DNA of 42,638 bases from Spirochaetaceae bacterium (GCA_007118855.1 SKQU01000205.1:1-42638), one strand, 5' to 3'. Positions 8,260-16,602 are shown, numbered from the stretch's first letter. Translations and numbers: made by a program. The notes: generated by a model from the letters alone, not told the origin.

Positions 8260-9561
8260 TCACGCCGCCGGACCGGTCAGGCCGAGTCCGAAGAACCGGT
8301 TCGGATTGTCGAAGCACCAGGCCCGTGCGATCTCCTCGGCCTCGCGCAGGGCCAGGTGGCTCATCTCGACGAGATCGCTGAGCGCGCAGGCGATGACCTC
8401 GCGCGCGAGCGCCGCGTGCGCCCAGGCGATATGGGGCAAGCCTCCGCCCACATCCGACCCGAACCCGTGAATCTTCGTGTACGGGACCGCCGAGACCGCC
8501 TGGACGAGCATGGCCCGGGCGTAGACCGGGTCGACGATGTGCGTCCAGCAGAAGTCGATCGTGACGTTGGGGTAGTTCTTCGCGAGGAAGAGCGCGTCGC
8601 CCGAATAGGGCCAGTTCGCGTGGAAGAGATCGAACCGGACCTCGCGGTGAACCTCGACGAGGCTGCGGAGCCCCGCAGCGTTCGCCTTGGCCACGTCGTT
8701 ACGGACCCCGGCCATGTGGCCGGTGTGCAGCTGGACCGGCAGATCGACCTCCCGTGCGACCCGCATCAGGTGGTGCATCAGGAAGTCGGACAGCGGGTTG
8801 CCGTCGGGGTCGTACTCGGCGTGGTAGCGCGGGTCGGCGAGGATCCGGTTGAACACCGCCTCGGCCTCCGCGCGGGGCGGCATGCGATAGGCGATCGACC
8901 GGTTGTAGGCCGACTGATCCTTGAGACAGACCGCGCCCAGGTCGCGCCCCGCCCGAATGTAGCGCCCGCACAGGTCGAGCCAGTCCTCGAGGCTCGTGAC
9001 CGTCGCGCCGCAGGCCGATTCGAGGCGGGAGAGGTCATCCCTCGTGCGGATCGCGTGGAGGAAGGGCAGCGAGAGCGCAAGCTGCTGCCGGGGAAGCGGC
9101 TTCCAGGAGCCGTCGAGGATCTCCGCCGGAGGCGGCCAGCAGTCGGTTATCCTCGCCACGATTCCCGCCTCCTCGAGGATGCTCTCGAAGGCGTCGGGCT
9201 CAGCGTAGTCGGGAAGCCGCTTCTGCGCGTCTTCCAGGGTTTCTCGCGTCGGCTCGTCGATCCCGAAGAGCTTGCGCATCGCGTAGCGGACCGCGATTCC
9301 GTACCCGGTGAATCGCGTGGCCCGCCAGGCGTCGAGGAACTCGTCGCACCGCTCCGCGAGCGCACGCGAGGGGTCAAGGATTCGCTCTGCCGTGCGGTCT
9401 CCGGCCGCTGAGGCAAGGTCGTGGCTGTAGTACCCGGAACACAGAAACTGCAGCACATCACCCATCCGCTCGCGGCCGGTCATGTGCTCGTGGCAGTCGA
9501 TGAGGGGCAGTCCCTCCACGTACTGAGAAAGATGATCGAACGATGCTGCGGTGCTTCTCAC
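8260..9561 (-). CDS. Amidohydrolase-2 family metal-dependent hydrolase
   Basis: 433 residues, cytoplasmic. It shows the metal-binding plan of TIM-barrel amidohydrolases: LIDCHEHM (histidines 24 and 26), an AVCLKDQSAYN strand, VQLHTGHM, FDLFHANWPYSG and the late aspartate in KIHGFGSDVGGG. This order (HxH, lysine or linker, H, H, D) fits PF04909 and related uronate isomerase-like proteins. Length and motif order argue for an amidohydrolase rather than a true glucuronate isomerase. The start is GTG at 9561 with AGGAG about seven bases upstream; no better ATG is in frame. Divergent from trkA across a 77-base gap. Substrate unknown; a sugar acid or aromatic carboxylate is family-based guesswork. 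Confidence 0.85.
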   Translation of the reverse strand: MRSTAASFDHLSQYVEGLPLIDCHEHMTGRERMGDVLQFLCSGYYSHDLASAAGDRTAERILDPSRALAERCDEFLDAWRATRFTGYGIAVRYAMRKLFGIDEPTRETLEDAQKRLPDYAEPDAFESILEEAGIVARITDCWPPPAEILDGSWKPLPRQQLALSLPFLHAIRTRDDLSRLESACGATVTSLEDWLDLCGRYIRAGRDLGAVCLKDQSAYNRSIAYRMPPRAEAEAVFNRILADPRYHAEYDPDGNPLSDFLMHHLMRVAREVDLPVQLHTGHMAGVRNDVAKANAAGLRSLVEVHREVRFDLFHANWPYSGDALFLAKNYPNVTIDFCWTHIVDPVYARAMLVQAVSAVPYTKIHGFGSDVGGGLPHIAWAHAALAREVIACALSDLVEMSHLALREAEEIARAWCFDNPNRFFGLGLTGPAA

Positions 9562-9602
9562 GGGAATCTCCTCGGCGGAAGCTTACACCGGATCGCGGTG
9601 GT

Positions 9603-9631
9603 TTGACACCGGTGAAACCCGGCGGTACGCT
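9603..9631 (+). promoter_or_regulatory. Sigma-70-like promoter of trkA-trkH, apparently leaderless
   Basis: TTGACA at 9603-9608, 17-base spacer, TACGCT at 9626-9631. The trkA ATG begins eight bases after the -10 box, exactly where transcription should start, and no ribosome-binding site precedes it. The spacer holds a perfect 8-bp palindrome CACCGGTG (9607-9614) overlapping the -35 edge. Confidence 0.65.
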
Positions 9632-9638
9632 TGCGCTC

Positions 9639-11045
9639 ATGAAGGTGGTCATCGTCGGCGCCGGCGCGGTGGGCATGCAGATCGCCAAACAGCTCATCGA
9701 CGAGAAGAAGGACGTCGTGCTGATCGAGCCGAACCCGGACCGCGCCCGGCTCGCCTCCAATCGCCTCGACTGCATGGTGCTGATGCGTGAGGGCAACAGC
9801 GTCGACGCGCTGCGTGAGGCCGGCACCGAAGACGCCGACTTCTTCATCGCCGTGACCGACAGCGACGAAGTCAACCTCATCTCCTGCGCGCTCGTTGAGA
9901 GCGAGTTCGATGTCCCGTGCAAGATCGCGCGCGTGCGAAACGTCGACTACACCTCCTCGCGGGTCGTGGAGAAGCGATTCCTCGGGATAGACTACATCCT
10001 CAGCCCGGAAACGGTGGCCGCGCGCGCGATCATCCGGTCGATCGAGCAGGGCGCGGTCAGCGACATTGTGTTGTTCGAGCAGTCCAACGTCCAGATGCGT
10101 CATCTGACGGTTACCCCCGATTCCGAGTTCGCGAACCGTAGCCTGAGCCAGATCGGTGCCGCCGTCGAGCTGAACTTCCTCGTCGCCATCGTGCTGCGGG
10201 CGAATCGGTACATCATCCCCTCCGGCCGGACCGAGCTCCAGCCCGGCGACATCCTCTACGTCGTTGCGACCCAGGACGGCTTCGAGAAGCTCTACCGGCG
10301 GCTTGGTATGCGGCCCGCGCCGATGCGCCGGATCGTGATCATCGGGGGCGGCAGGATCGGACAGATGATCGGCGCGTATCTGCTCGAGGGCAGAGGGCGC
10401 GACACCTCGCTCGCGCGCCGACTGTTCGGGGCGCTCAGGCAGGAGGGCCGGCGCAGCGTCAAGATCGTCGACTGGGACTACCAGCGGTGCAAGGAGCTCA
10501 CGCAACTGCTCCCCGGTGCGCTCGTGATGCACGCCGATATCTCGGACGAGGGGGTGCTCGAGGAAGATCACATCGCCGGCTCAGACCTCGTGATCGCCGT
10601 GACGGGAAACCAGGAGCTCAATATTGTTTCCGCCGTGTACGCGAAGTCGCTCGGGATCCAGCGCGCGGTGGCCCTGGTGAACAAGACCAATTACACCCGT
10701 ATCGCTTCCCAACTGGGGATCGACGTTCCGGTCAGCGTCAAGAACAGCATGGTCAACTCGATCCTCAAGCTCATTCGAAGCGGAAACGTCAAGAGCATCC
10801 ACTCCATCCCCGAGGGCGATCTTGAGGTGCTGCAGATCGTGGTGGACGGCCGAAGCAGCGCGGTCGGCCGGGAGATCCGCGAGATCAAGCTTCCGCAATC
10901 GTCGCTCGTGGTGAGCGTCCTGCGCGCGGAGGAGGCGTTCGTCCCTCACGGCACCTACCGGCTGCAGGCCGGTGACCACATCATCGTCATCGCGCGCCTG
11001 GAACACATCGAGCAGATCCAGGGCATATTCACCTCCGCCGCATGA
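9639..11045 (+). CDS. trkA: Trk potassium uptake regulatory subunit TrkA
   Basis: 468 residues if started at ATG 9639; a longer in-frame extension exists upstream but would add 32 non-conserved residues and run through the promoter. The chain has two tandem RCK units. The first opens with KVVIVGAGAVGMQIAKQL and has the acidic VLIEPNPD loop that binds NAD(H). The second opens near residue 228 with RIVIIGGGRIGQMIG and has KIVDWDYQRCKEL. Each Rossmann part is followed by a TrkA-C-like segment (LQPGDILYVVA and LQAGDHIIVIA). TrkA binds nucleotides in the cytoplasm and gates the TrkH potassium channel subunit, whose gene overlaps the end of this one by four bases (ATGA). The call is secure. Confidence 0.95.
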   Translation: MKVVIVGAGAVGMQIAKQLIDEKKDVVLIEPNPDRARLASNRLDCMVLMREGNSVDALREAGTEDADFFIAVTDSDEVNLISCALVESEFDVPCKIARVRNVDYTSSRVVEKRFLGIDYILSPETVAARAIIRSIEQGAVSDIVLFEQSNVQMRHLTVTPDSEFANRSLSQIGAAVELNFLVAIVLRANRYIIPSGRTELQPGDILYVVATQDGFEKLYRRLGMRPAPMRRIVIIGGGRIGQMIGAYLLEGRGRDTSLARRLFGALRQEGRRSVKIVDWDYQRCKELTQLLPGALVMHADISDEGVLEEDHIAGSDLVIAVTGNQELNIVSAVYAKSLGIQRAVALVNKTNYTRIASQLGIDVPVSVKNSMVNSILKLIRSGNVKSIHSIPEGDLEVLQIVVDGRSSAVGREIREIKLPQSSLVVSVLRAEEAFVPHGTYRLQAGDHIIVIARLEHIEQIQGIFTSAA

Positions 11046-12490
11046 ACATGATCCTGATCCTCCGCGTGCTGAGCGTGCTGCTGCTGCTCATAGTCGGTTT
11101 CATGGTCGCCCCCATCATCGTTGCCTTCTTCTACGGCGAGCTCATGACGATACGGGCCTTCCTGGTGCCCATCGTCGTCGTGGGCCCGCTCGCCGCTCTC
11201 TTCCTGTTCGCTACCCGCAGGCGGCGCGGCAGCCTGTCGACCAGGTCCGGCTTCCTGCTCGTTACGCTGAGCTGGCTCGCGGCGGCGGCGACCGGTGCGG
11301 TGCCGTTCGTGCTCTCCGGGTGGATTCCAGGCGTCACCGACGCCTTCTTCGAGACGATGAGCGGGTTCACGACGACCGGCGCGACGATCCTGACCGACAT
11401 CGAGGGCCTGCCCGCCTCGCTGCTCTTCTGGCGGTCGCTGACCCATTGGCTCGGCGGCATGGGCATCATCGTGCTGACCGTGGCGATTCTGCCGCTTCTC
11501 GGCGTCGGCGGCTACCAGATCATGAAGGCCGAGGCTCCCGGCCCCTCGGTGGACCGACTGACGCCGAAGATCACGCAGACCGCGAAGATCCTGTGGTTCA
11601 TCTACCTCGGTCTGACGGTTCTGCAGACGACGCTCCTCATGGTCGGAGGGCTCTCACTCTACGATGCGCTGACCCATACCTTCGGGACGCTCGCGACCGG
11701 AGGGTTCAGCCCCAAGGCGGCGAGCGTCGGTCATTACGCGAGTCCCTTCGTGCAGATCGTCGTCACGGTATTCATGCTTGCCGCCGGCGTGAACTTCATC
11801 CTCTACTACCGGCTGCTCCTGGGCCGCCTCCGGGTCATCGCGAGGAATACCGAGGTCAAGGTCTACCTCGCCGTCTTCGCGGCGGCAACCGTGGCGATCG
11901 CCTTTGCCCTGTACGGACGCGCCTATGACGGGATCGGCGAAAGCCTTCGCTATGCCGGCTTCCAGGCGGCGAGCATTCTGACCACGACTGGCTACGCAAC
12001 CGCCGACTTCGCGCAGTGGCCGGCGGTCGCGCAGGTACTGCTCTTTGCGCTCATGTTCGTGGGCGGGTCGGCGGGGTCCACCGGGGGCGGGATCAAGGTC
12101 GTGCGAATCGTGACGCTGATCAAGCAGGGGTTCAACGAGATGCGGTACCTCGTTCACCCGAGCGGCGTCTTCGCCATCCGGCTCAACGGGCAGGTGATCC
12201 GCAAGGACATTGTCTACTCCATCGCCGGGTTCGTCTTCCTCTACCTGCTCCTGCTCGTCGTCACCGCGATCGTTGTGGCGACCGGTGGGAACGACATCGT
12301 CACGAGCTTCACGACCGCCCTCGCGACCCTGGGGAACATCGGCCCCGGGTTCGGCCGCATCGGGCCGGTCGAGAGCTACGCCTTCTTCCCGGACTACATC
12401 AAGTGGTACCTGAGTGTCATCATGATGATCGGCCGGCTGGAGATCTACACGGTGCTGGTGCTCGTCACGCCGGCGTTCTGGAGGGGATGA
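11042..12490 (+). CDS. trkH: Trk/Ktr potassium transporter membrane subunit TrkH
   Basis: 482 residues and about ten membrane helices. The four pore-loop repeats typical of TrkH/KtrB are visible: SGFTTTGATILTD, TFGTLATGGFSPK, ASILTTTGYATADF and TALATLGNIGPGFG. The conserved HWLGGMGIIVLTVAILP and MFVGGSAGSTGGGIKVVR segments are also present. It forms the potassium pathway in the cytoplasmic membrane and is gated by TrkA. Start ATG overlaps the trkA stop; the TGA stop overlaps the ATG of the next membrane protein, so three genes are translationally coupled. Nothing essential is missing. Confidence 0.95.
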   Translation: MNMILILRVLSVLLLLIVGFMVAPIIVAFFYGELMTIRAFLVPIVVVGPLAALFLFATRRRRGSLSTRSGFLLVTLSWLAAAATGAVPFVLSGWIPGVTDAFFETMSGFTTTGATILTDIEGLPASLLFWRSLTHWLGGMGIIVLTVAILPLLGVGGYQIMKAEAPGPSVDRLTPKITQTAKILWFIYLGLTVLQTTLLMVGGLSLYDALTHTFGTLATGGFSPKAASVGHYASPFVQIVVTVFMLAAGVNFILYYRLLLGRLRVIARNTEVKVYLAVFAAATVAIAFALYGRAYDGIGESLRYAGFQAASILTTTGYATADFAQWPAVAQVLLFALMFVGGSAGSTGGGIKVVRIVTLIKQGFNEMRYLVHPSGVFAIRLNGQVIRKDIVYSIAGFVFLYLLLLVVTAIVVATGGNDIVTSFTTALATLGNIGPGFGRIGPVESYAFFPDYIKWYLSVIMMIGRLEIYTVLVLVTPAFWRG

Positions 12491-13392
12491 TGGCACGGCC
12501 GACGGCACGGCTTGTGGCACGGCTTGTGGCACGGCTTGTGGCACGGCTTGTGGCACGGCCGGCGGGACGGGCCTTCCCGCTTGCGAGTTTCGTGCGCCTG
12601 GGCGCTCCGCACCGGACCGTGGCGGCCGTTCTGACCGGCGCCGCTGTTGCGGTCGCCCGCGGCGGGGCGACACCGGGGGGGGCGGGAGTGTTTCTGACCG
12701 TCGCCGCGCTCACGACCGTCGCGCTCGTGGCGCTGCGGGCCCGGGATCTTCTTCAGGGTGCGGCGTCGGCGGCGGTCCGGGGCGTCGTGACGGGGATTGC
12801 CGGCGGCGCCGCCGGCGTGGCGCTCGTCGTGCTCATCATCGCGGCGAGCTGGCCGGCAGTCGCGATACTCGTCCTGCTGTTCCTCGTGGAATGGGCGTTC
12901 TTCCTGCCGCCCCTGTCGCTGGCACGCACCGTGCCTGTGGAAGCCGGGCTCGCCGCCGCCGAAGGAGTCGTTCTGCCCGCGCTCGGGTACGCCGCGGTGC
13001 TCGGGAGGTGGGCGGCGCCGTGGCCTCTGCTGGCCGCCACCCTGTGCGTGTCCATCGCGGCGGTTTCCGCGGCATTCGTGCAGGAGCAGACGGCCGACTC
13101 GCTCGCCCCCGGGCGGACGCTGCGCAGCTTCGCGCCGCCGACCGCGGTAGCCGTGCTCTCCCTTGCGGGCCTGACCGCGGCGATCGCGATGGTCCTCGCG
13201 GGAGCCGGGCCGGGGCTGGGCCCCGAGCTCGCGCTGCTCGCGAGCGCCGTCGCCGTGATGGCGGCCTTCTTCGGGTGGCTCTCGCTGTTCGACCCGAGGC
13301 CGCAGTCGCGCCTGCGGCGTCTTGAAGCTCTGGTGACACTATCCGTGCTGAGCTGGTACGGTGGGCTCGTGCTGGTGCTGCTCGTCGCGTAG
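12487..13392 (+). CDS. Polytopic membrane protein of unknown function with N-terminal ARLV repeat
   Basis: 301 residues. ATG at 12487 overlaps the trkH stop (ATGATG). The first 25 residues are a basic tandem repeat (ALRV-like unit, A-R-L-V four times) encoded by a perfect 12-bp repeat. After that come about eight hydrophobic segments rich in Ala, Val and Leu, for example AVAILVLLFLVEWAFFLPP and TLSVLSWYGGLVLVLLVA at the C-terminus. One soluble loop, AAFVQEQTADSLAPGRTLRSF, lies near residue 205. I do not recognise the family; the alternation of helices and short loops resembles general prenyltransferase-like or transporter folds but no signature is present. Position suggests a link with potassium uptake or the deacetylase that follows 36 bases downstream. 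Confidence 0.75.
   Translation: MMARPTARLVARLVARLVARLVARPAGRAFPLASFVRLGAPHRTVAAVLTGAAVAVARGGATPGGAGVFLTVAALTTVALVALRARDLLQGAASAAVRGVVTGIAGGAAGVALVVLIIAASWPAVAILVLLFLVEWAFFLPPLSLARTVPVEAGLAAAEGVVLPALGYAAVLGRWAAPWPLLAATLCVSIAAVSAAFVQEQTADSLAPGRTLRSFAPPTAVAVLSLAGLTAAIAMVLAGAGPGLGPELALLASAVAVMAAFFGWLSLFDPRPQSRLRRLEALVTLSVLSWYGGLVLVLLVA
12505..12552 (+). repeat. Perfect 12-bp tandem repeat, four copies, in coding sequence
   Basis: The unit GCACGGCTTGTG is repeated four times without mismatch and encodes A-R-L-V each time. Being a multiple of three, copy-number change would lengthen or shorten the protein's N-terminus without a frameshift. Confidence 0.9.
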
Positions 13393-13428
13393 CGGGAGGT
13401 CCGCGATCCATGGAGGGAGATCTGCGCC

Positions 13429-14484
13429 ATGAACCTGCGTGTGTACTACGACAGCCGGTGTCTCGCGCACGAGACCGGGCCGGGCCATCCCGAACGCCCG
13501 GAGCGTCTGATCGCCGTGCGTACCCGTATTGAGCAGGCCGACTACGGACGTCCGGTGCAGCTCGTCTCGCCGGACCCGGCCGGGCCGCAGGAGCTCGCGC
13601 GCGTGCACACCGCCTCCTACCTGGACGAGCTCGAGCGGTCGAGCCGACGCACTCACACCGTCTTCGACCCGGACACCCCGGCGAACGAGCACTCGTTCCA
13701 TGCGGCGCGCCTTGCCGCGGGAGGCGCGCTCGCCGCGGTCCGCTCGGTGATCCGCGGTGAAGCGGTCCGCCCCTTCGTCGCGATGCGGCCGCCCGGTCAT
13801 CACGCCGAGGCGGACCGCGCGATGGGTTTCTGCCTGCTGAACAGCGTCGCAGTCGCCGCCGCGGACGCGATCGCCGCGGGCCTCGAACGCGTGGCGATCG
13901 TCGACTGGGACGTGCACCACGGCAACGGCACCGAGCACATCTTCGCTGCTCGCCGCGACGTGCTCTACGTCTCGCTGCACCAGGCGCCGCACTATCCGGG
14001 GACCGGCCGTTCGACCGACGTCGGAGAGGGCGCCGGGGCCGGGTTCACCGTGAACGTCCCGCTGCCTTCAGGAAGCGGCGACGCGGAGTACCGGCACGCC
14101 TTCGACGAAGTCGTGATTCCGGTTCTCGAGCAGTACCGGCCGCAGCTTCTCATCGTGTCCGCGGGATTCGACGTTGATGAGCGCGATCCGCTGGCCGGGA
14201 TGCTGCTCAACAGCCGGTCGGTCTCATGGATCACCGCCCGACTGCTGGACACGGCACGGCGCACCGCGGATGGCCGGATTGTGCATGTGCTCGAGGGCGG
14301 GTACGATGAGGCCGGGCTCGCCGACGGCGTTGACGCGGTGCTCTCGGTCCTCGCGGGTCGACCTGCCGGGGCGCCGGAGGACTCCGATGCAGCGGAGCTC
14401 CTCCCGCGCGCGGCCGCCGCGGTTGAGGAGACCGGGCGCGCTCTCGCGCCGTACAGGCATCCGGGCGTGCCGGCCGAGGAGTGA
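13429..14484 (+). CDS. Class II histone-deacetylase-like amidohydrolase
   Basis: 351 residues, cytoplasmic. It carries the HDAC/AcuC arginase-deacetylase fold signatures: HETGPGHPERPERL near the N-terminus, RPPGHHAE with the paired histidines 124-125, DWDVHHGNGTE with zinc ligands Asp161 and His163, SAGFDVDERDPLA with zinc ligand Asp248, and EGGYDEAGL with the catalytic tyrosine region. These are the residues needed for zinc-dependent deacetylation, so the enzyme should be active. Bacterial members remove acetyl groups from acetylpolyamines, acetyl-lysine or other small amides; the specific substrate cannot be deduced. A clear ribosome site (GGAGGGAG) precedes the ATG. The next gene starts eight bases after the stop, so they are likely cotranscribed. 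Confidence 0.93.
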   Translation: MNLRVYYDSRCLAHETGPGHPERPERLIAVRTRIEQADYGRPVQLVSPDPAGPQELARVHTASYLDELERSSRRTHTVFDPDTPANEHSFHAARLAAGGALAAVRSVIRGEAVRPFVAMRPPGHHAEADRAMGFCLLNSVAVAAADAIAAGLERVAIVDWDVHHGNGTEHIFAARRDVLYVSLHQAPHYPGTGRSTDVGEGAGAGFTVNVPLPSGSGDAEYRHAFDEVVIPVLEQYRPQLLIVSAGFDVDERDPLAGMLLNSRSVSWITARLLDTARRTADGRIVHVLEGGYDEAGLADGVDAVLSVLAGRPAGAPEDSDAAELLPRAAAAVEETGRALAPYRHPGVPAEE

Positions 14485-14491
14485 CCGTATC

Positions 14492-15634
14492 GTGAAGGAC
14501 CTACCCCCCCCCGTCCCGCTGCGAACGCTCCTGCGCCTGGCCCTGCTCGTCACGGTCTGTCTGCGCGGCTTCGCCGTCGAGCCGGACCTGCCGGTCGGCG
14601 AGGCGCTTCGCCCCTCGCTCACCCTCTCCTTCGTCGGGGACATCATGCACCACATGGTGAACGCGCAGATGCCGGACTACGACCGTCTCTACGACGCGGT
14701 GCGCGGCGTGCTGTCGGTCGATGACCTGAGTTTTGCCAATATCGAGTTCCCCGTGGATCCATCCCGGGCGCCCGACGGCTATCCGATCTTCAACGGCAGC
14801 GTCGAGTACGTGGAAGCGGCGATCCGCGGCGGATTCGACGTATTCGCGCTCGCGAACAACCATACCTACGATCTCGGCGCCTCCGGGGTGGACGCGACGC
14901 GCGAGGTGTTCCGCAAGCTCGGCGAGCGGGTCCCTATCTACACGAACGGCATTCGCGAGAGCCGCGGCGCCGATCTGGCGGTGACCGAGATCCTGCACCG
15001 CGGGTGGCGGATCGGCTTCATTTCCATCACCTCGTTCTCCAACGTCTGGGGATCGGGTCCGTACATCAACCTGGTGAACTATCTGGACGCAACGACACGG
15101 ACGAGCTTCCTCGATCTCGTCCGGTCGTGGAGCGAAGAATATGACCTGCTCATCGTGAGCGTTCACGCGGGGGTCGAGTACGTCCTCTCGCCCGTGCCGC
15201 ACAAGGTGGAGTTCTTCCGCGACCTCTCGGACGCGGGTGCGGATATCGTCTGGACTCATCATCCCCACGTGCTTCAGCCGTGGGAGCGCCGGGGCGGGGG
15301 CGTGATCATCTACAGTGCAGGCAACTTCGTCTCCGGGCAGCGGCGCCATCAGAGCCCCTCCATTCCCTTCGGGCGATGGGCCCCTACCGGCGACACGGCG
15401 GTCTTCCAGGTCCTCGTGGAGGAGACGCGCAGAGGCGTCGAGTCGAGGCTCGTGCACATTCCGGTGTTCACGACCTACCTGCATCCTGAGCACGGGCTGG
15501 TGCTGCGACGATTCGACGAGATGCTCCTGATGGACCTCCCGCTGCCATGGCGAGCCTTCTACTTCGCGCGCTACGCTTTCATGCGCCGGTTCACGGCCAC
15601 AACCGCCTTCGCGGAGCTTGGGGTTGCCCGATGA
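14492..15634 (+). CDS. CapA/PGA_cap-type metallophosphatase-fold protein, exported
   Basis: 380 residues from GTG 14492; GAGGAG lies about ten bases upstream, inside the preceding gene's end. An N-terminal hydrophobic segment (TLLRLALLVTVCLRGFAVE) looks like a signal peptide or anchor. The body shows the CapA family motifs in order: LTLSFVGDIMHH, FANIEFPVD, FDVFALANNHTYDLGASG, IVSVHAGVEY, WTHHPHVLQPWE and IIYSAGNFVSGQ, which supply the metal-binding residues of the calcineurin-like fold. CapA of Bacillus works in poly-gamma-glutamate capsule export, but many homologues in organisms without such a capsule have unknown substrates. No capB or capC is near, so a role in poly-glutamate synthesis is not supported. 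Ends four bases from convergent radC. Confidence 0.88.
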   Translation: MKDLPPPVPLRTLLRLALLVTVCLRGFAVEPDLPVGEALRPSLTLSFVGDIMHHMVNAQMPDYDRLYDAVRGVLSVDDLSFANIEFPVDPSRAPDGYPIFNGSVEYVEAAIRGGFDVFALANNHTYDLGASGVDATREVFRKLGERVPIYTNGIRESRGADLAVTEILHRGWRIGFISITSFSNVWGSGPYINLVNYLDATTRTSFLDLVRSWSEEYDLLIVSVHAGVEYVLSPVPHKVEFFRDLSDAGADIVWTHHPHVLQPWERRGGGVIIYSAGNFVSGQRRHQSPSIPFGRWAPTGDTAVFQVLVEETRRGVESRLVHIPVFTTYLHPEHGLVLRRFDEMLLMDLPLPWRAFYFARYAFMRRFTATTAFAELGVAR

Positions 15635-15638
15635 TCGG

Positions 15639-16298
15639 TTACAGCTCGCCGTGTTCGAGGAAGCTGTAGTAGCCCCGCGAGCTGAAGATCACGTGGTCGA
15701 GCACCGGTATTCCAAGCAGCTGACCGGCGGAGTGAAGGCGTCGCGTGACTTCCACGTCTTCCGCGCTCGGCTCGAGGCTCCCGCTGGGGTGATTGTGCGC
15801 GAGTATCACCGACGCGGCGCGGTCGGTCAGGGGATCGGCGAACACCTCACGCGGGTGGACGATCGTCCGGTTCACCAGACCAACGGTCACCACGCGCGCG
15901 GCGAGCACCTCGTGCGCTCCGTTGAGACTGAGCGCGAGGAAGCACTCCTGGGGCCGATCCACGAACCGGTCGACGACCGGCAGCACGTCCGACGGTGAAC
16001 GTATCTTGCGCCGCTGCGGCGCGAGCACGCGTCGGCCCAGCTCGAAGGCGGCCGCGAGCGCCGCGACCTTGGCCGGTCCGAGCCCCGGGATCGTGCGCAG
16101 ATCGGCCGAAGCGGGAGCGCCGTTTCGCCGGTCGATGAGCGAGATCACTTCACGCGACACCTTGTCAACCGGACGCCCCGCGACGCCCGTGCCGATCAGC
16201 AGCGACACGAGCTCTTCGTCGCTGAGCACCGCGACCCCGTCCTGCTGGAACCGTTCCCGCGGCATCACCGTGCCGGTAACCGTCTGCAATTGCGTCAC
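15639..16298 (-). CDS. radC: RadC/UPF0758 JAB-domain protein
   Basis: 219 residues. The N-terminal part has MPRERFQQDGVAVLSDEELVSLLIGTG and a helix-hairpin-helix (LRTIPGLGPAKVAALAAAFELGRR). The C-terminal part has the JAMM/MPN metal-site motif HNHPSGSLEPSAEDVE, so metal binding is intact. The start is taken as GTG 16298; an internal ATG eleven codons later (MPRERF) fits the family's usual N-terminus equally well. Despite the name, a DNA-repair role for RadC has not held up well; family members are often linked to mobile DNA or competence. Here it is a lone gene between an exported phosphatase and an HMA-like gene, with no mobile-element genes around. Confidence 0.93.
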   Translation of the reverse strand: MTQLQTVTGTVMPRERFQQDGVAVLSDEELVSLLIGTGVAGRPVDKVSREVISLIDRRNGAPASADLRTIPGLGPAKVAALAAAFELGRRVLAPQRRKIRSPSDVLPVVDRFVDRPQECFLALSLNGAHEVLAARVVTVGLVNRTIVHPREVFADPLTDRAASVILAHNHPSGSLEPSAEDVEVTRRLHSAGQLLGIPVLDHVIFSSRGYYSFLEHGEL

Positions 16299-16345
16299 AA
16301 TCCAATGACGCCCCTGATTCGCCCGATGCTTGACTACTGTGACGG

Positions 16346-16374
16346 TTGCGCGCCGCGGCCGCCGGCGGTACTAT
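16346..16374 (+). promoter_or_regulatory. Sigma-70-like promoter of the HMA-like/Ig-OmpA unit, apparently leaderless
   Basis: TTGCGC at 16346-16351, 17-base GC-rich spacer and TACTAT at 16369-16374, six bases before the ATG at 16381. Transcription should begin at or next to the ATG. No ribosome-binding site is seen. Confidence 0.5.
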
Positions 16375-16380
16375 CTGGCC

Positions 16381-16602
16381 ATGCTCAGACGCAGGAGCTT
16401 CCACTACCTGGTCGACGGTCTGACCGCGGACAAGGCGGCGATTCTCAGACGAAGCCTCGCGATCCTGCCGGAGGTCTACGCGGTCGAGATCAGCATCGGT
16501 CGCGGTACGGTTGAAGTACAGGCCCGACGCGACCTTGCCGATCAGGTGCGCCTCGCCTGTTCGGTCGCGGAGGTACACTATCGCACGCGCGCGAAGCTCT
16601 GA
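16381..16602 (+). CDS. Small HMA-fold-like protein lacking the metal-binding cysteines
   Basis: 73 residues from ATG 16381. A GTG/ATG further upstream is in frame, but the region between holds the promoter. The sequence has the beta-alpha-beta-beta-alpha-beta rhythm of heavy-metal-associated domains: a strand ending YLVDGL, a helix AAILRRSLAILPEVYAV, then EISIGRGTVEVQARR and a second helix DQVRLACSVAEV. The usual GMTCxxC loop between strand 1 and helix 1 is GLTADKAA here, so the copper-type site is absent. The gene starts 12 bases before the stop-start junction with the first large Ig/OmpA gene, so it heads that operon. Function is unknown; a protein-protein adaptor of ferredoxin-like fold is inference. 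Confidence 0.7.
   Translation: MLRRRSFHYLVDGLTADKAAILRRSLAILPEVYAVEISIGRGTVEVQARRDLADQVRLACSVAEVHYRTRAKL

Noticed and set aside
8260-9561. Glucuronate isomerase (uxaC) as the specific name
   Set aside because: The HxH, H, H, D plan fits, but uxaC-specific blocks and neighbours are missing; kept as a generic amidohydrolase.
9543-9638. Upstream 32-codon extension of trkA
   Set aside because: It runs through the predicted promoter and overlaps the divergent gene's start; the family N-terminus begins at 9639.
11654-12673. Minus-strand frame with AVPQ repeats opposite trkH and the membrane protein
   Set aside because: The repeat is only the antisense reading of the 12-bp ARLV repeat; the rest is charged and low complexity, and trkH is certain.
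14492-15634. Poly-gamma-glutamate capsule locus
   Set aside because: Only the CapA-like protein is present; no capB or capC nearby.
15639-16298. RadC as a sign of a mobile island
   Set aside because: No integrase, transposase, repeats or attachment site around it and base composition looks like the surroundings.
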